Of a DNA stretch of 64,000 nt, positions 16,995 to 25,163 are shown in pieces. The stretch's first letter is position 1. The number at the start of each line of letters is the position of its first letter. Under the pieces are notes generated by a model. That model was not told the DNA's origin and searched no databases. It saw only the letters and a list, made by a program, of their open reading frames with translations. Source of the DNA: Chryseobacterium cucumeris (GTDB lineage: Bacteria; Bacteroidota; Bacteroidia; Flavobacteriales; Weeksellaceae); NCBI RefSeq assembly GCF_016775705.1, contig NZ_CP068760.1, forward strand, positions 434,001 through 498,000, given 5' to 3'. The position numbers and the translations under genes were made by a program.

Positions 16995-18050
16995 ATGAGT
17001 ACAATCACAGTAAAAGCTTATGGCGCTGAGTCTACCACGGCAGATCTGAAAGAAATGAATATTGAAAGAAGAGAGGTAACCGCAAAAGATGTAGAGATTG
17101 AAATTCTATATTGTGGAGTATGCCACTCTGACCTTCATACAGCCAGAAACGACTGGGGCGGATCTTTATATCCTGTAGTTCCGGGGCATGAAATTGTAGG
17201 AAGAATTACCAAAGTAGGAAGTGAGGTTTCCAAATTTAAAGTTGGAGATCTGGCAGGTGTAGGATGTATTGTAGATTCTTGTGGACACTGCGACAGCTGT
17301 CAGCACGATCTGGAGCAATATTGCCAGAATGGATTTACAGGGACTTATAACGGAAAAGATAAGCACCTTGGAGGTCATACTTTTGGAGGATATTCTCAAA
17401 AAGTAGTTGTTGATGAACATTTTGTTTTAAGTGTTCCTGAAAATTTAGATCTGGCAGCAGTAGCACCCCTTCTGTGCGCAGGAATTACCACATGGTCACC
17501 GTTAAGACACTGGAACGCTGGTCCGGGTTCAAAAGTAGCCGTTGTAGGATTAGGCGGTTTAGGTCATATGGCTATCAAACTAGCAAAAGGACTGGGAGCA
17601 GAAGTTACTTTATTCTCAAGAACTCCGGGAAAAACGGATGATGCGAAACAACTTGGAGCAGATCACGTTGTAATCTCTACGGATGATTCCCAAATGGATG
17701 CTGTAAAAGGTAAATTTGACCTTATCATCGATACGGTACCTTACGAACATGACATCAATCCTTATATGCAGACTCTTTCTCTGAACGGAACTCTGGTTCT
17801 TGTAGGATTCGTTGGTGAATTCCAGGAAACGCAGGTAAGTACAAGACCTATGATCTTCCAACGCCGTTCTGTAGCAGGATCTTTGATCGGAGGTATTGCA
17901 GAAACCCAGGAACTGTTAGATTTCTGTGGAAAACATAATATCGTATCTGATATCGAGCTGATTAAAATGCAGGATATCAACAACGCATATGAAAGAATGC
18001 TTAAAAGCGATGTAAAATACCGTTTCGTTATTGATATGCAGTCTTTATAA
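16995..18050 (+). CDS. Zinc-dependent NAD(P) alcohol dehydrogenase / aldehyde reductase
   Basis: This 351-residue enzyme of the medium-chain dehydrogenase family has catalytic zinc ligands in CGVCHSDLH and GHEIVG, structural zinc ligands in CGHCDSCQHDLEQYC, and the Rossmann motif GLGGLGHMAIKLA. The arrangement is that of the YahK/cinnamyl-alcohol-dehydrogenase group, which mostly reduces aldehydes with NADPH. It is cytoplasmic. It is divergent from an AraC regulator, which fits induction by a substrate such as an aldehyde, but the inducer is unknown. Confidence 0.95.
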   Translation: MSTITVKAYGAESTTADLKEMNIERREVTAKDVEIEILYCGVCHSDLHTARNDWGGSLYPVVPGHEIVGRITKVGSEVSKFKVGDLAGVGCIVDSCGHCDSCQHDLEQYCQNGFTGTYNGKDKHLGGHTFGGYSQKVVVDEHFVLSVPENLDLAAVAPLLCAGITTWSPLRHWNAGPGSKVAVVGLGGLGHMAIKLAKGLGAEVTLFSRTPGKTDDAKQLGADHVVISTDDSQMDAVKGKFDLIIDTVPYEHDINPYMQTLSLNGTLVLVGFVGEFQETQVSTRPMIFQRRSVAGSLIGGIAETQELLDFCGKHNIVSDIELIKMQDINNAYERMLKSDVKYRFVIDMQSL

Positions 18051-18102
18051 TTCTTCTATAAAATAGTAACAGAAACAGGTTCTTCAGATCGAAGAGCCTG
18101 CT

Positions 18103-18531
18103 TTATTTTTTCAGATTTTGGCTAAAAGCATTTTGATCCTGTTTCGTTATATATCTGTTTCCTTCAGCACATTTATTATCATTTCTTTCCATATCCTGAA
18201 AAGCCCATGCTGCCATGGCATCAATCACTGGAGCCAGTTCATTCCCTGCTTCACTCAGTTTATAGGTCACATGAGGTGGCACTACAGGTTTTGCTGTTCT
18301 GATAATGAGTCCGTCTGTTTCAAGCTGTTTCAAATGCTGGATAAGCATTTTTTCTGTTACGGCAGGAATTGCTTTTTTCAATTCGCTGTATCTTTTTTCT
18401 CCTGTGGAAAGATTGAACAGGATAATCGGTTTCCAGAATCCTCCAATTCTTTCCATAACGTACATTACAGGACAATCCTGCACTGTTTTTTTATTCTCCT
18501 GAATGGTTGAACTTTCTTTAATCGCTGTCAT
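18103..18531 (-). CDS. HxlR-family transcriptional regulator
   Basis: This 142-residue protein has the HxlR core: a cysteine near the start in DCPVMYVMERIGGFWK, then the winged-helix LNRSTGEKRY-like region (seen as LSTGEKRYSELKKAIPAVTE) and LKQLETDGLIIR. The N-terminal cysteine resembles the redox-sensing Cys of YodB/HypR-like members that respond to quinones and electrophiles. It is divergent from an NmrA-type oxidoreductase gene, with a two-site palindromic operator between them, so it very likely regulates that gene and itself. Confidence 0.93.
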   Translation of the reverse strand: MTAIKESSTIQENKKTVQDCPVMYVMERIGGFWKPIILFNLSTGEKRYSELKKAIPAVTEKMLIQHLKQLETDGLIIRTAKPVVPPHVTYKLSEAGNELAPVIDAMAAWAFQDMERNDNKCAEGNRYITKQDQNAFSQNLKK

Positions 18532-18538
18532 ATCTACA

Positions 18539-18568
18539 TACTTTAGGGTAAGTACTTGTATAAAAGTA
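18539..18568. promoter_or_regulatory. Double palindromic operator between hxlR-type and NmrA-type genes
   Basis: Two perfect inverted repeats of the form TACTT-N6-AAGTA occur at 18539-18554 and 18553-18568, sharing two bases, with a 14-bp period. TACT...AGTA palindromes are typical of YodB-like HxlR regulators. The second site covers the -33 TTG of the plus-strand promoter, which fits repression. Confidence 0.8.
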
Positions 18569-18586
18569 AGTACAAATATAACTTTG
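18556..18586 (+). promoter_or_regulatory. Promoter of the NmrA-type gene
   Basis: TTG at 18556-18558, a 20-base spacer and TAACTTTG at 18579-18586 form a full Bacteroidota-type promoter, 26 bases before the ATG at 18613. On the other strand TATATTTG at 18573-18580 may be the -7 element of the regulator gene. Confidence 0.8.
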
Positions 18587-18612
18587 TTCTCAGAAATAAA
18601 AAATATTTACAT

Positions 18613-19491
18613 ATGAAAATTATAATCACAGGATCACTAGGAAATGTAGCTAAACCATTAGCACAAAAATTAATTGCCGACGGGCACAATATTACCATAG
18701 TAAGCAGCAGCGATGCCAGAAAACAGGATATTGAATCTCTGGGTGCAACTCCGGCCATTGGGTCTATCACAGACGTTGATTTTTTAACGCAAACATTTGA
18801 TGGAGCGGATGCAGTTTTTGTGATGACCCCTCCAGCGATCAGCCCGGATAAAATTGTGGAAAACACGACCAATGCAGGAAAAAATTATGCTGAAGCTTTG
18901 AAAAATACGAATGTAAAAAGAGCTGTCATGTTAAGCAGTGTAGGTGCAGAATCTCCGGTAGAAAACGGTCCTATTGCGGGTCTTCACAATATTGAAAAAA
19001 TATATAATGACGTAGAAGACACTTCTTTTACTTTTTTAAGAGCCGGATATTTTTACAATAATTTTTTCAATGATATTCCTTTAATTCAAAATGCAGGAAT
19101 CATTGGAGCAAATTATCCTGCAAGTATTGAAGTACCAGTTGTACATCCAACTGATATTGCGAAAGCTGCTGCCGAAGAACTGGTAAACGACGGAAATACC
19201 CATACGATCAGATATATTGTAAGCGATATAAGAAAAGCCTCTGATTTTGCTAAAGTTTTGGGTTCTTCTGTTAATAAGCCGGAACTTCCATGGGTAGAGT
19301 TCTCTGATGAAGATTCTTTAAACGGAATGCTTCAGGCGGGATTACCTGAAGATATGGCTAATTTGTATGTTGAAATGGGAAGAGGAATAAGAACCGGTGT
19401 TGTACAGAAAGATTTTATTGATCATGGTTCCCCGATTACAGGAAGTGTTAAATTAGAAGATTTTGCAAAGGAGTTTGCTTCTCAATTTTAA
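18613..19491 (+). CDS. NmrA-like NAD(P)-binding oxidoreductase (quinone reductase type)
   Basis: From ATG at 18613 the 292-residue protein begins with the Rossmann motif IIITGSLGNVAKPLAQKL, followed by the strand-loop FVMTPPAI. It belongs to the atypical short-chain dehydrogenase group that includes QOR2 and azoreductase-like NAD(P)H-dependent reductases. A longer in-frame start at 18556 would lie inside the promoter and is rejected. Control by the divergent HxlR regulator points to a role in detoxifying electrophiles or quinones; this is inference from family and context. Confidence 0.9.
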   Translation: MKIIITGSLGNVAKPLAQKLIADGHNITIVSSSDARKQDIESLGATPAIGSITDVDFLTQTFDGADAVFVMTPPAISPDKIVENTTNAGKNYAEALKNTNVKRAVMLSSVGAESPVENGPIAGLHNIEKIYNDVEDTSFTFLRAGYFYNNFFNDIPLIQNAGIIGANYPASIEVPVVHPTDIAKAAAEELVNDGNTHTIRYIVSDIRKASDFAKVLGSSVNKPELPWVEFSDEDSLNGMLQAGLPEDMANLYVEMGRGIRTGVVQKDFIDHGSPITGSVKLEDFAKEFASQF

Positions 19492-19550
19492 TTTCTTTTG
19501 TCTTGAAACAAAAGTTCAGGACTGGAATTAAAATGCTGGCTATAAGTAAA

Positions 19551-19575
19551 TTCGGCGCACCAAAGGTGCGCCGAA
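19551..19575. terminator. GC-rich hairpin between convergent genes
   Basis: TTCGGCGCACC-AAA-GGTGCGCCGAA is a perfect 11-bp stem followed by TTTATTTTATAA. It lies between the ends of the NmrA-type gene and the phosphodiesterase gene. Confidence 0.85.
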
Positions 19576-19603
19576 TTTATTTTATAATATCTTTAAATCA
19601 ATA

Positions 19604-20887
19604 CTATTTTTTGTTTTTTAAAGTTCTTTTTAAAACTTTCAGTTTTCCATCAATAGGCTGATCAATTTTTAATCCTAAAACCTCAGCTACCAATGGATAA
19701 ACATTGATGTTCGCAAATTCGCTGATCACCATATTGCTTTTAAATTCCGGTCCCCAGGCAAAGAAAACCGCTTTCATTTCCGGTACAACTTTAGGGTTAT
19801 AGCCGTGTTTTCCAACAGATGTTTTCTTACCTTTTTCCAGAAATATTTTTGGGGCTTTAGGAATCAGAAGAATCTGTCCTATTCTGTTGTACTGGTCATC
19901 TCTTGTTGCAAAGTGAAGGTATCTGGGAAGTTTTTTATCAAGATATACTTCGTAATCATCCGTTTTATTAGCCTTCAGTTCTTTGTAAACTGCTTTTACC
20001 TCATCCGGATTTTTAACATAAATTCTCAACAAAGTCTGGGAATTATAAAAATCAAATCTGTTTTTATCAAAAAGAAGAGCAGGAATTTCCAAAGGTGTAC
20101 CGCCGTCTACTTTAATCATCCCGTGATCGGAAACAAAAACAAAGTTGACATTTTTCAATCCTAATCCATTTACTTTCTGAACAAGATCACCAATAGCCTG
20201 ATCTATCAGATGAACAGCTGTTTCCGTTTCTTTCGCATCAGGACCAAAATGATGCCCGCTCCCATCTACTTCCGGGAAGTACAATGAAATAAAATGAGGT
20301 CTTTTATCTTCAGGCAGTTTCAGCCAGTTTACCACTTTTTCTACCTTTTCGGAAGGTGTGAACTTTTCGTGATATGGATAATAATAAGTGGGTCTCATCC
20401 CTCCTGCATCGCTGGCAGATCCTACCCACATTAAAGAGGCCGACACCATTCCCTGTTTTTCAGCAAGCCCCCAAAGCGGAGTTCCTCCATACCAGCTTCC
20501 GTCCTCAGCATTTTTCTTATTGCTCATCGCATATCCTTCTTTTCTCTTATAATCATAGAAAAAATTATCAATCAGGCCATGATGGGAAGGATAAAGCCCT
20601 GTGATAAGACTCCAGTGGTTGGGGAAAGTAATACTTGGATAGCTTGGAATCATTGCTTCAGCCTTTACACCGCCATTAGCCAGTTTTAAAAGATTTTCAG
20701 CATTATATTTCTTAGCATAATCATAACGGAAACCATCCGTTGATATCATAATCACATAAGGTTTCGACTGTGCTTCAGTACTGTTTTGTCTTTCTGGTAT
20801 TACAACCTGGGCAGTATCAATATTGGCCTGCTGGGCAAAAGCCGTAAAGGAAATGAGCAGCAGTAAAAAATGGATTCCTCGCTTCAT
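19604..20887 (-). CDS. Secreted nucleotide pyrophosphatase/phosphodiesterase (alkaline phosphatase superfamily)
   Basis: From the start at 20887 (MKRGIHFLLLLISFTAFAQQ) the protein has a signal peptide and about 427 residues. The first metal site is MISTDGFRYDY, the nucleophile Thr lies in PSITFPNHWSLITG, and further metal ligands are in FPEVDGSGHHFGPD and VSDHGM, then GKHGYNP. This matches ectonucleotide pyrophosphatase/phosphodiesterases, which cleave phosphodiester bonds in nucleotides or lipids outside the cytoplasm. An earlier in-frame ATG would add seven residues before the signal. It is a single gene. Confidence 0.94.
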   Translation of the reverse strand: MKRGIHFLLLLISFTAFAQQANIDTAQVVIPERQNSTEAQSKPYVIMISTDGFRYDYAKKYNAENLLKLANGGVKAEAMIPSYPSITFPNHWSLITGLYPSHHGLIDNFFYDYKRKEGYAMSNKKNAEDGSWYGGTPLWGLAEKQGMVSASLMWVGSASDAGGMRPTYYYPYHEKFTPSEKVEKVVNWLKLPEDKRPHFISLYFPEVDGSGHHFGPDAKETETAVHLIDQAIGDLVQKVNGLGLKNVNFVFVSDHGMIKVDGGTPLEIPALLFDKNRFDFYNSQTLLRIYVKNPDEVKAVYKELKANKTDDYEVYLDKKLPRYLHFATRDDQYNRIGQILLIPKAPKIFLEKGKKTSVGKHGYNPKVVPEMKAVFFAWGPEFKSNMVISEFANINVYPLVAEVLGLKIDQPIDGKLKVLKRTLKNKK

Positions 20888-20997
20888 TATTTTAAAAATT
20901 TTCGGCAAAGTTACATCCTATCCTTCTCCCTGAAAAGTTTAAGAGATTAAAAGTATATTAAAACCTCTTATTTTGTTTGAATCAAAATTAATCGCTG

Positions 20998-21843
20998 TTA
21001 AATAGACCTTTTCATTTCAAATTGTGACAGCCAGTTGTTCAGTCCTATTTTTTCGCTAAGAAACTTATCTGTACTTTCTGAAGAATCATCCACATTGTTT
21101 AACGCTATCGCCTGCCCGTTATTTTTTTCTCTGATAGCATTAAAGAGCTTTGTACCAATTCCCTTATTTCTGTAATTCTTATCTACAGCAAACTGATATA
21201 CTTTTTTCGATGCAGGACCATAAACAATATATCCGACGAGCTTTTCCCTTTCATAAGCACCTAAAGTCACATAATTTTCAGGCATCGGTTCCAATACGAA
21301 AACTGATCCCTGCCATGAAGGTTCAATATCCCAGAATGAACATAACAAATCCCATTGAAATTCTTTCAAATCCTTAATAGAAACCTCAGCATTTTCTTTT
21401 CCCTGCTGAATACTTCCGTTGAAGCAAAGTAATCTTCGTACAATCGTAAACCCGAGATTTTCATAAGCTCTGATGGCAGGCTGATTTCCTTCAATCACTT
21501 CAAGCAATAAGGTATTGGCATTTCTATCCTTTAAAACAGGAATGATAAAATCATACATTTTTCTCACCAATCCCTTGCCTCTGCTTTCCGGAACTACTCC
21601 TGTACCGCCATTGTAAATAATTTTCTCCCCGTTTTCAATTTTTTCAGACTGAAGGATAAAGCCAACCAGTTTCCCCTCTTCAAATGCTCCGGCAGACAAA
21701 CTCAGATCTAATTTTTCTGCTGCAATTTTTGAAACAAGCACTTCTTTTGTCAAGTGAAAAGGAACAACATAATCAGAAAATGAGTAATTGAATACTGATA
21801 AAAGTTCATCTATTGTGATATCAGCTAAGGTTTTGAATTCCAT
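20998..21843 (-). CDS. GNAT acetyltransferase with two GNAT-like domains
   Basis: This 281-residue protein has an N-terminal GNAT domain with motif A GTGVVPESRGKGLVRKMYDF and the partner strand LLLEVIEGNQPAIRAYENLGF. A second, shorter GNAT-like half has FAVDKNYRNKGIGTKLFNAI. Tandem-GNAT proteins of this size are common in Bacteroidota and Firmicutes. The substrate is unknown. A TATATTTG -7 element lies at 21902-21909 on the same strand, 58 bases before the start. Confidence 0.9.
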   Translation of the reverse strand: MEFKTLADITIDELLSVFNYSFSDYVVPFHLTKEVLVSKIAAEKLDLSLSAGAFEEGKLVGFILQSEKIENGEKIIYNGGTGVVPESRGKGLVRKMYDFIIPVLKDRNANTLLLEVIEGNQPAIRAYENLGFTIVRRLLCFNGSIQQGKENAEVSIKDLKEFQWDLLCSFWDIEPSWQGSVFVLEPMPENYVTLGAYEREKLVGYIVYGPASKKVYQFAVDKNYRNKGIGTKLFNAIREKNNGQAIALNNVDDSSESTDKFLSEKIGLNNWLSQFEMKRSI

Positions 21844-21948
21844 AGGATCGTAAAAATTATAAGGTCAAAAAATTTTCCTTTATTAAGAATCAGGATACAT
21901 ACAAATATAAGAATTTTAAAGCAATCTCCCTGAAATTGGGACTTTAAG

Positions 21949-21981
21949 AAAAAATGATACCCCTGAAAAATCAGAGGTATC
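21949..21981 (-). terminator. Terminator of the cytochrome/DOMON operon
   Basis: On the minus strand GATACCTCTGA-TTTTT-CAGGGGTATC forms a stem and is followed by six T residues. It lies 38 bp after the stop of the last gene of the operon. Confidence 0.85.
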
Positions 21982-22018
21982 TGTTAAAAAAATATTGAGG
22001 TGTGTTTTTTCTGAAAAA

Positions 22019-22768
22019 TTATTCTTTGATCAGTTTTTCATAAGATGTACTTCCGTCTTTAAGCTGAATTTCAAGATAGTAACTTCCTGATTTCAGATTT
22101 TCAATACTGATGCTTTCTCCATCCGGTTTTATTGACAATACTTTTCTGCCTGTTGCTTCGTAGATATCAACGGATTTTATTTTGTCAGAATTTTTGAAAT
22201 TAACGGTTGATTTTGCCGGATTAGGATATAGATTTACCTTTTTGCTATCAGCTGTAATTTCATTGGTAGATAAAGTGGCAGCTGTCATCGTCAATGTTGC
22301 ATATCCTCTTCCTGCATCATGGTATCCTAAAGAAGTTCCTCCACTTTTACGGGCATAGAAGATATTGATTGTTCCAGCCGCATTGGCAATGGCAAAATCT
22401 CCTGTTCCACCTGTAAGTGACCTTGTTGCTACTACAGTTCTTGTAGATCCGGATACGGTGTTCGAAGTTTCTGTCCAGTCCTGAGATGCATCGGCCGAAG
22501 GTGCATTAGGAACATTACTGAACGAATAGTCTCTATTGGCAGAAGAGTTATAAATAAATCCGTCTGATCCAGCAGCCATGCCGGTAGTTCCAAAACCTAT
22601 TCCCATCATAGAGTTGCTGTCACCTGTTACCGTAATCGTTACTCCTGAAGGAGTTGTATCTAATTTCACCGTCATGGAAGTTGCCGGTAAGTTTACCGTT
22701 CCTGACGAAAACTGTGCCAATGCGAAATTAGCAAGAAGTACGCTTAGCGCTAGTAGAGTTTTTTTCAT
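22019..22768 (-). CDS. Secreted DOMON-like protein with T9SS type A sorting domain
   Basis: This 249-residue protein has a signal peptide to about residue 18 (LLANFALAQ) and a DOMON-like beta-sandwich at about 25-160. Typical marks are MMGIGFG, a GSDGFIY turn, QDWTETSNTV and NIFYARKSG. DOMON domains bind heme or sugars. The last 75 residues form a type A sorting domain with the usual KVNLYPNPAKSTVNF opening and a Lys/Glu end. It should therefore reach the cell surface or medium through T9SS. It is the last gene of a tight five-gene operon with a cytochrome c and YceI, so a heme-binding redox role is attractive but unproven. Confidence 0.85.
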   Translation of the reverse strand: MKKTLLALSVLLANFALAQFSSGTVNLPATSMTVKLDTTPSGVTITVTGDSNSMMGIGFGTTGMAAGSDGFIYNSSANRDYSFSNVPNAPSADASQDWTETSNTVSGSTRTVVATRSLTGGTGDFAIANAAGTINIFYARKSGGTSLGYHDAGRGYATLTMTAATLSTNEITADSKKVNLYPNPAKSTVNFKNSDKIKSVDIYEATGRKVLSIKPDGESISIENLKSGSYYLEIQLKDGSTSYEKLIKE

Positions 22769-22769
22769 A

Positions 22770-23294
22770 TCAATTTTTTAAAAGATTAATAATTTCCTTG
22801 TTATTGGTTTGTAATGCATATTCGAAAGGGGTCATTCCCATTGAATCTTTCTTTGTTTTATCTGCTTTATATTTCAGCAGCTGTTCTACCAGATCTTTAT
22901 TTCCGGATTTTACAGCCCAGAATAAAGGGGTGTATCCTGTTTCATCTGCAATATTGGGATCTGCTTTTTTCTTAAGCAGATGTTCTACAAGGTCTTTGTT
23001 GTATTTAATCGCAAGACCTGCCAATGCCGTTCCTTCACGGCTTTTGTAATTGACATCTTTTACATTTTCAATCAGAAAATCGGCAACGTCTGTATTTCCT
23101 CTGTAACAGGCCAGAATAAGGGGTGAAAATCCGTGTTCATTGGTCTGATTAATCACATCCGGATTTTGCTTCATCAACTCCTGTACTTCAGTTACAGTCC
23201 CATTTCTTGCAATATCAAATATTGATTTCGCTTTTTCCTGAGCAGATACTACTGAACTCAGGAACAGTCCTAATATTAAGATGAAATGTCTCAT
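22770..23294 (-). CDS. Exported ankyrin-repeat protein
   Basis: This 174-residue protein has a signal peptide (LGLFLSSVVSAQ) and about four ankyrin repeats, each recognisable by G(F/Y)(S/T)PL-type turns, such as HGFSPLILACYRGNTDVADF and TGYTPLFWAVKSGNKDLVEQ. Periplasmic ankyrin proteins of this type have been linked in other bacteria to catalase function and oxidative-stress defence, so a scaffold role here is possible. It overlaps the YceI gene by 4 bases and lies 1 base before the DOMON gene, so all are cotranslated from one message. Confidence 0.9.
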   Translation of the reverse strand: MRHFILILGLFLSSVVSAQEKAKSIFDIARNGTVTEVQELMKQNPDVINQTNEHGFSPLILACYRGNTDVADFLIENVKDVNYKSREGTALAGLAIKYNKDLVEHLLKKKADPNIADETGYTPLFWAVKSGNKDLVEQLLKYKADKTKKDSMGMTPFEYALQTNNKEIINLLKN

Positions 23295-23836
23295 TGTTTT
23301 ATCATTACATAGTTGTATTCAATATTGACATTTTCAGCCACTTTCTTGGTAACCATTTTGGGAATAGTCACTTTATAATCTACAGGTCTTGCTACAAAAC
23401 CTCCCTGCATATAGATTTTACCGTCTTTGGCATATAAAGTGGCAGCAGAGGTAACGGCTTTATCTACTCCATGAAAGTTTAATGTTCCCTGCACCGTATA
23501 TTTCTGAGGACTTGTGGTAAGCTTTGTTTTATCAAAGTTGACAATCTTTCCTTTGAAAGTGGTTTTCGGATATTTTGCAGATTCAGCATAGCTTTCATTG
23601 AAATGCTCTTCCATTAATTTTGTTTTAAAATGAAAGTTTTTGACATTTGAAACTGACGCCATTTCACCATTGTCTGCATTGAGAATGACAACATTGTTGT
23701 CATCCTGAGCAAAAATATCATCAAACAGTGGTACCGAAGCTTCAAAAGTTACTTTCCCTGTTTTGGAGCTATATTTTTGTGCTGAAGCGTACCCTGCAGA
23801 AAGAAGTAATACGCTTAATAATGCTAATTTTTTCAT
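23291..23836 (-). CDS. YceI-family periplasmic lipid-binding protein
   Basis: From the start at 23836 (MKKLALLSVLLLSAGYASAQ) this is an exported protein of about 181 residues with the YceI beta-barrel: KYSSKTGKVTFEASVP, MEEHFNESYAESAKYPKTTF, the VQGTLNFHGVDKAV strand and a conserved K-V-T-I-P end. YceI proteins bind isoprenoids or quinones in a lipocalin-like barrel. In this operon, next to a cytochrome c lipoprotein, a quinone-linked redox or carrier role is plausible. A longer start at 23857 overlaps the cytochrome gene. Confidence 0.92.
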   Translation of the reverse strand: MKKLALLSVLLLSAGYASAQKYSSKTGKVTFEASVPLFDDIFAQDDNNVVILNADNGEMASVSNVKNFHFKTKLMEEHFNESYAESAKYPKTTFKGKIVNFDKTKLTTSPQKYTVQGTLNFHGVDKAVTSAATLYAKDGKIYMQGGFVARPVDYKVTIPKMVTKKVAENVNIEYNYVMIKQ

Positions 23837-23846
23837 ATCATTTTTT

Positions 23847-24194
23847 TTAATTTTCATTTAGTCCGTCAGCTTTCCATTTGATAAACATATTGATTTGAGC
23901 TGCGGACATAGATCCTCCCTTTGGCATTTTCTCCGGATCACCATTAGGTCTCTGGATACGATCCAGAATTCCGTCAATATTATTTTTTACCTGATCATAT
24001 GTAACTAAAGGTTTAAAACTTCCTGCAGAATGACAGCCTGCGCAGCTGTTATCCATAATGGGTTTTACATCTGCTGTATATTTTACAGATGCCGTTATCG
24101 GTGTGTTATCAGAAATCTCTTCATACGTTCTGCTGTCACAAGCCGTTAGTATGATTGCTGACGACAATATCAATAAGGATGTTAGCTTTTTCAT
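23847..24194 (-). CDS. Monoheme cytochrome c lipoprotein
   Basis: From MKKLTSLLILSSAIILTAC at 24194 the protein has a lipoprotein signal with the lipobox Cys at residue 19 and about 115 residues. The heme c site is SCAGCH, and the likely Met ligand lies in EKMPKGG before the helix AAQINMFIKWKADG. This is the small cytochrome domain typical of Planctomycete-type cytochromes in Bacteroidota. It is membrane-anchored, facing the periplasm or surface. A longer frame reaching 24260 overlaps the upstream gene and lacks a signal at its start. Confidence 0.9.
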   Translation of the reverse strand: MKKLTSLLILSSAIILTACDSRTYEEISDNTPITASVKYTADVKPIMDNSCAGCHSAGSFKPLVTYDQVKNNIDGILDRIQRPNGDPEKMPKGGSMSAAQINMFIKWKADGLNEN

Positions 24195-24195
24195 A

Positions 24196-25038
24196 TTAAA
24201 AAACTCTATAAAGATTAAACCCAAAGAAAATATGTCCCTTTCCCCATGCTCCTGTGGCATTGGTAAGATATCCGATATCAGAATTAATCTGGGAGTTTGT
24301 CAGTAAAAGCTGGAACACATGTCCTCCGGTTTCTATATCTACGCCCAACGATAAAGGGTTTTTATAAAAACTGTGATCGTCAAAATTCACAAAGTATTCT
24401 GCATTCACAGAAACTCGTTTTGAAATTTTATAGCGTCCTCCCAAACCTGCCATAAACTGGTTTTTGTTTTCAATGGTAGGTTCATAAAGGTTTTTATGAA
24501 CAAATGAAGGTGTAAGCTGTACTGAAAGCTTATCACTGAATCTTCTTGAGATCAATGCCTGGGTAAGATAAGAAAGCCTGTCACTGAATGTAAGGTGAGG
24601 ATATGTGTCCTTATCCAGTTCAGTATTGGCTCCCATTACGTTATACCCCACAATATCCACCGGGAAGTTTTCACTTTGTTTTATCAATCTGTATTTCACT
24701 GCTCCTTCAAATGTTTTCATATTAGTTTCTCTGGAAAGGCTTACAGATACTGCGTCTGAAATACCATAGATAACACCTAATTTGGTGGAAGCATGATCAA
24801 GACCGAAAAAGTCTTTAAATCCAGCGCTTATATCACCAAATCTATGGGCAACGATAATGTACCATTCTTTTTTGGCTGCAAGTTTTGTAGATTGTCCTGT
24901 TACAATCTGAAGGGCTTTGAAAGCAGGTTGTGAGGTTTCTGTATTGGTTTTAACCGTGTCAATATCTTTCAGCAGGTCTTCCTGTGCAAAGACAAGACCT
25001 GAAGAAAACATTGACAAAAATAAGAGAGTTTTTGTCAT
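24196..25038 (-). CDS. DUF5777-family outer-membrane beta-barrel protein
   Basis: This protein of about 280 residues has a signal peptide (LLFLSMFSSGLVFAQ) and then alternating short beta strands with a terminal aromatic residue (FFGFNLYRVF), as in outer-membrane barrels. Segments such as YIIVAHRFGDI and GFKDFFGLDHAS are the DUF5777 hallmarks. The true ATG is at 25038; TTG at 25044 is also in frame. It is the first gene of an operon with a cytochrome c, YceI, ankyrin and DOMON-like protein and may form the outer-membrane part of that system. No reaction is known. Confidence 0.88.
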   Translation of the reverse strand: MTKTLLFLSMFSSGLVFAQEDLLKDIDTVKTNTETSQPAFKALQIVTGQSTKLAAKKEWYIIVAHRFGDISAGFKDFFGLDHASTKLGVIYGISDAVSVSLSRETNMKTFEGAVKYRLIKQSENFPVDIVGYNVMGANTELDKDTYPHLTFSDRLSYLTQALISRRFSDKLSVQLTPSFVHKNLYEPTIENKNQFMAGLGGRYKISKRVSVNAEYFVNFDDHSFYKNPLSLGVDIETGGHVFQLLLTNSQINSDIGYLTNATGAWGKGHIFFGFNLYRVF

Positions 25039-25088
25039 ATACAATTTGAATTAAATTATGATATGACAAACTTATTGAGTTCTCAATT

Positions 25089-25118
25089 CAAAAATAGGTG
25101 ATAAAAGTCACCAGTCAA
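25089..25118 (-). promoter_or_regulatory. Promoter with embedded Crp/Fnr-type palindrome for the DUF5777 operon
   Basis: On the minus strand TTG (25118-25116), a 19-base spacer and TATTTTTG (25096-25089) form a full Bacteroidota promoter. The spacer contains the perfect palindrome GGTGA-N6-TCACC at 25097-25112, with the same half-site spacing as Crp sites. The gene just upstream encodes a Crp/Fnr regulator. Confidence 0.85.
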
Positions 25119-25163
25119 ATTGTTTTTATCAATAATAGAAATAAACTTTTCAAACAATTAAAA

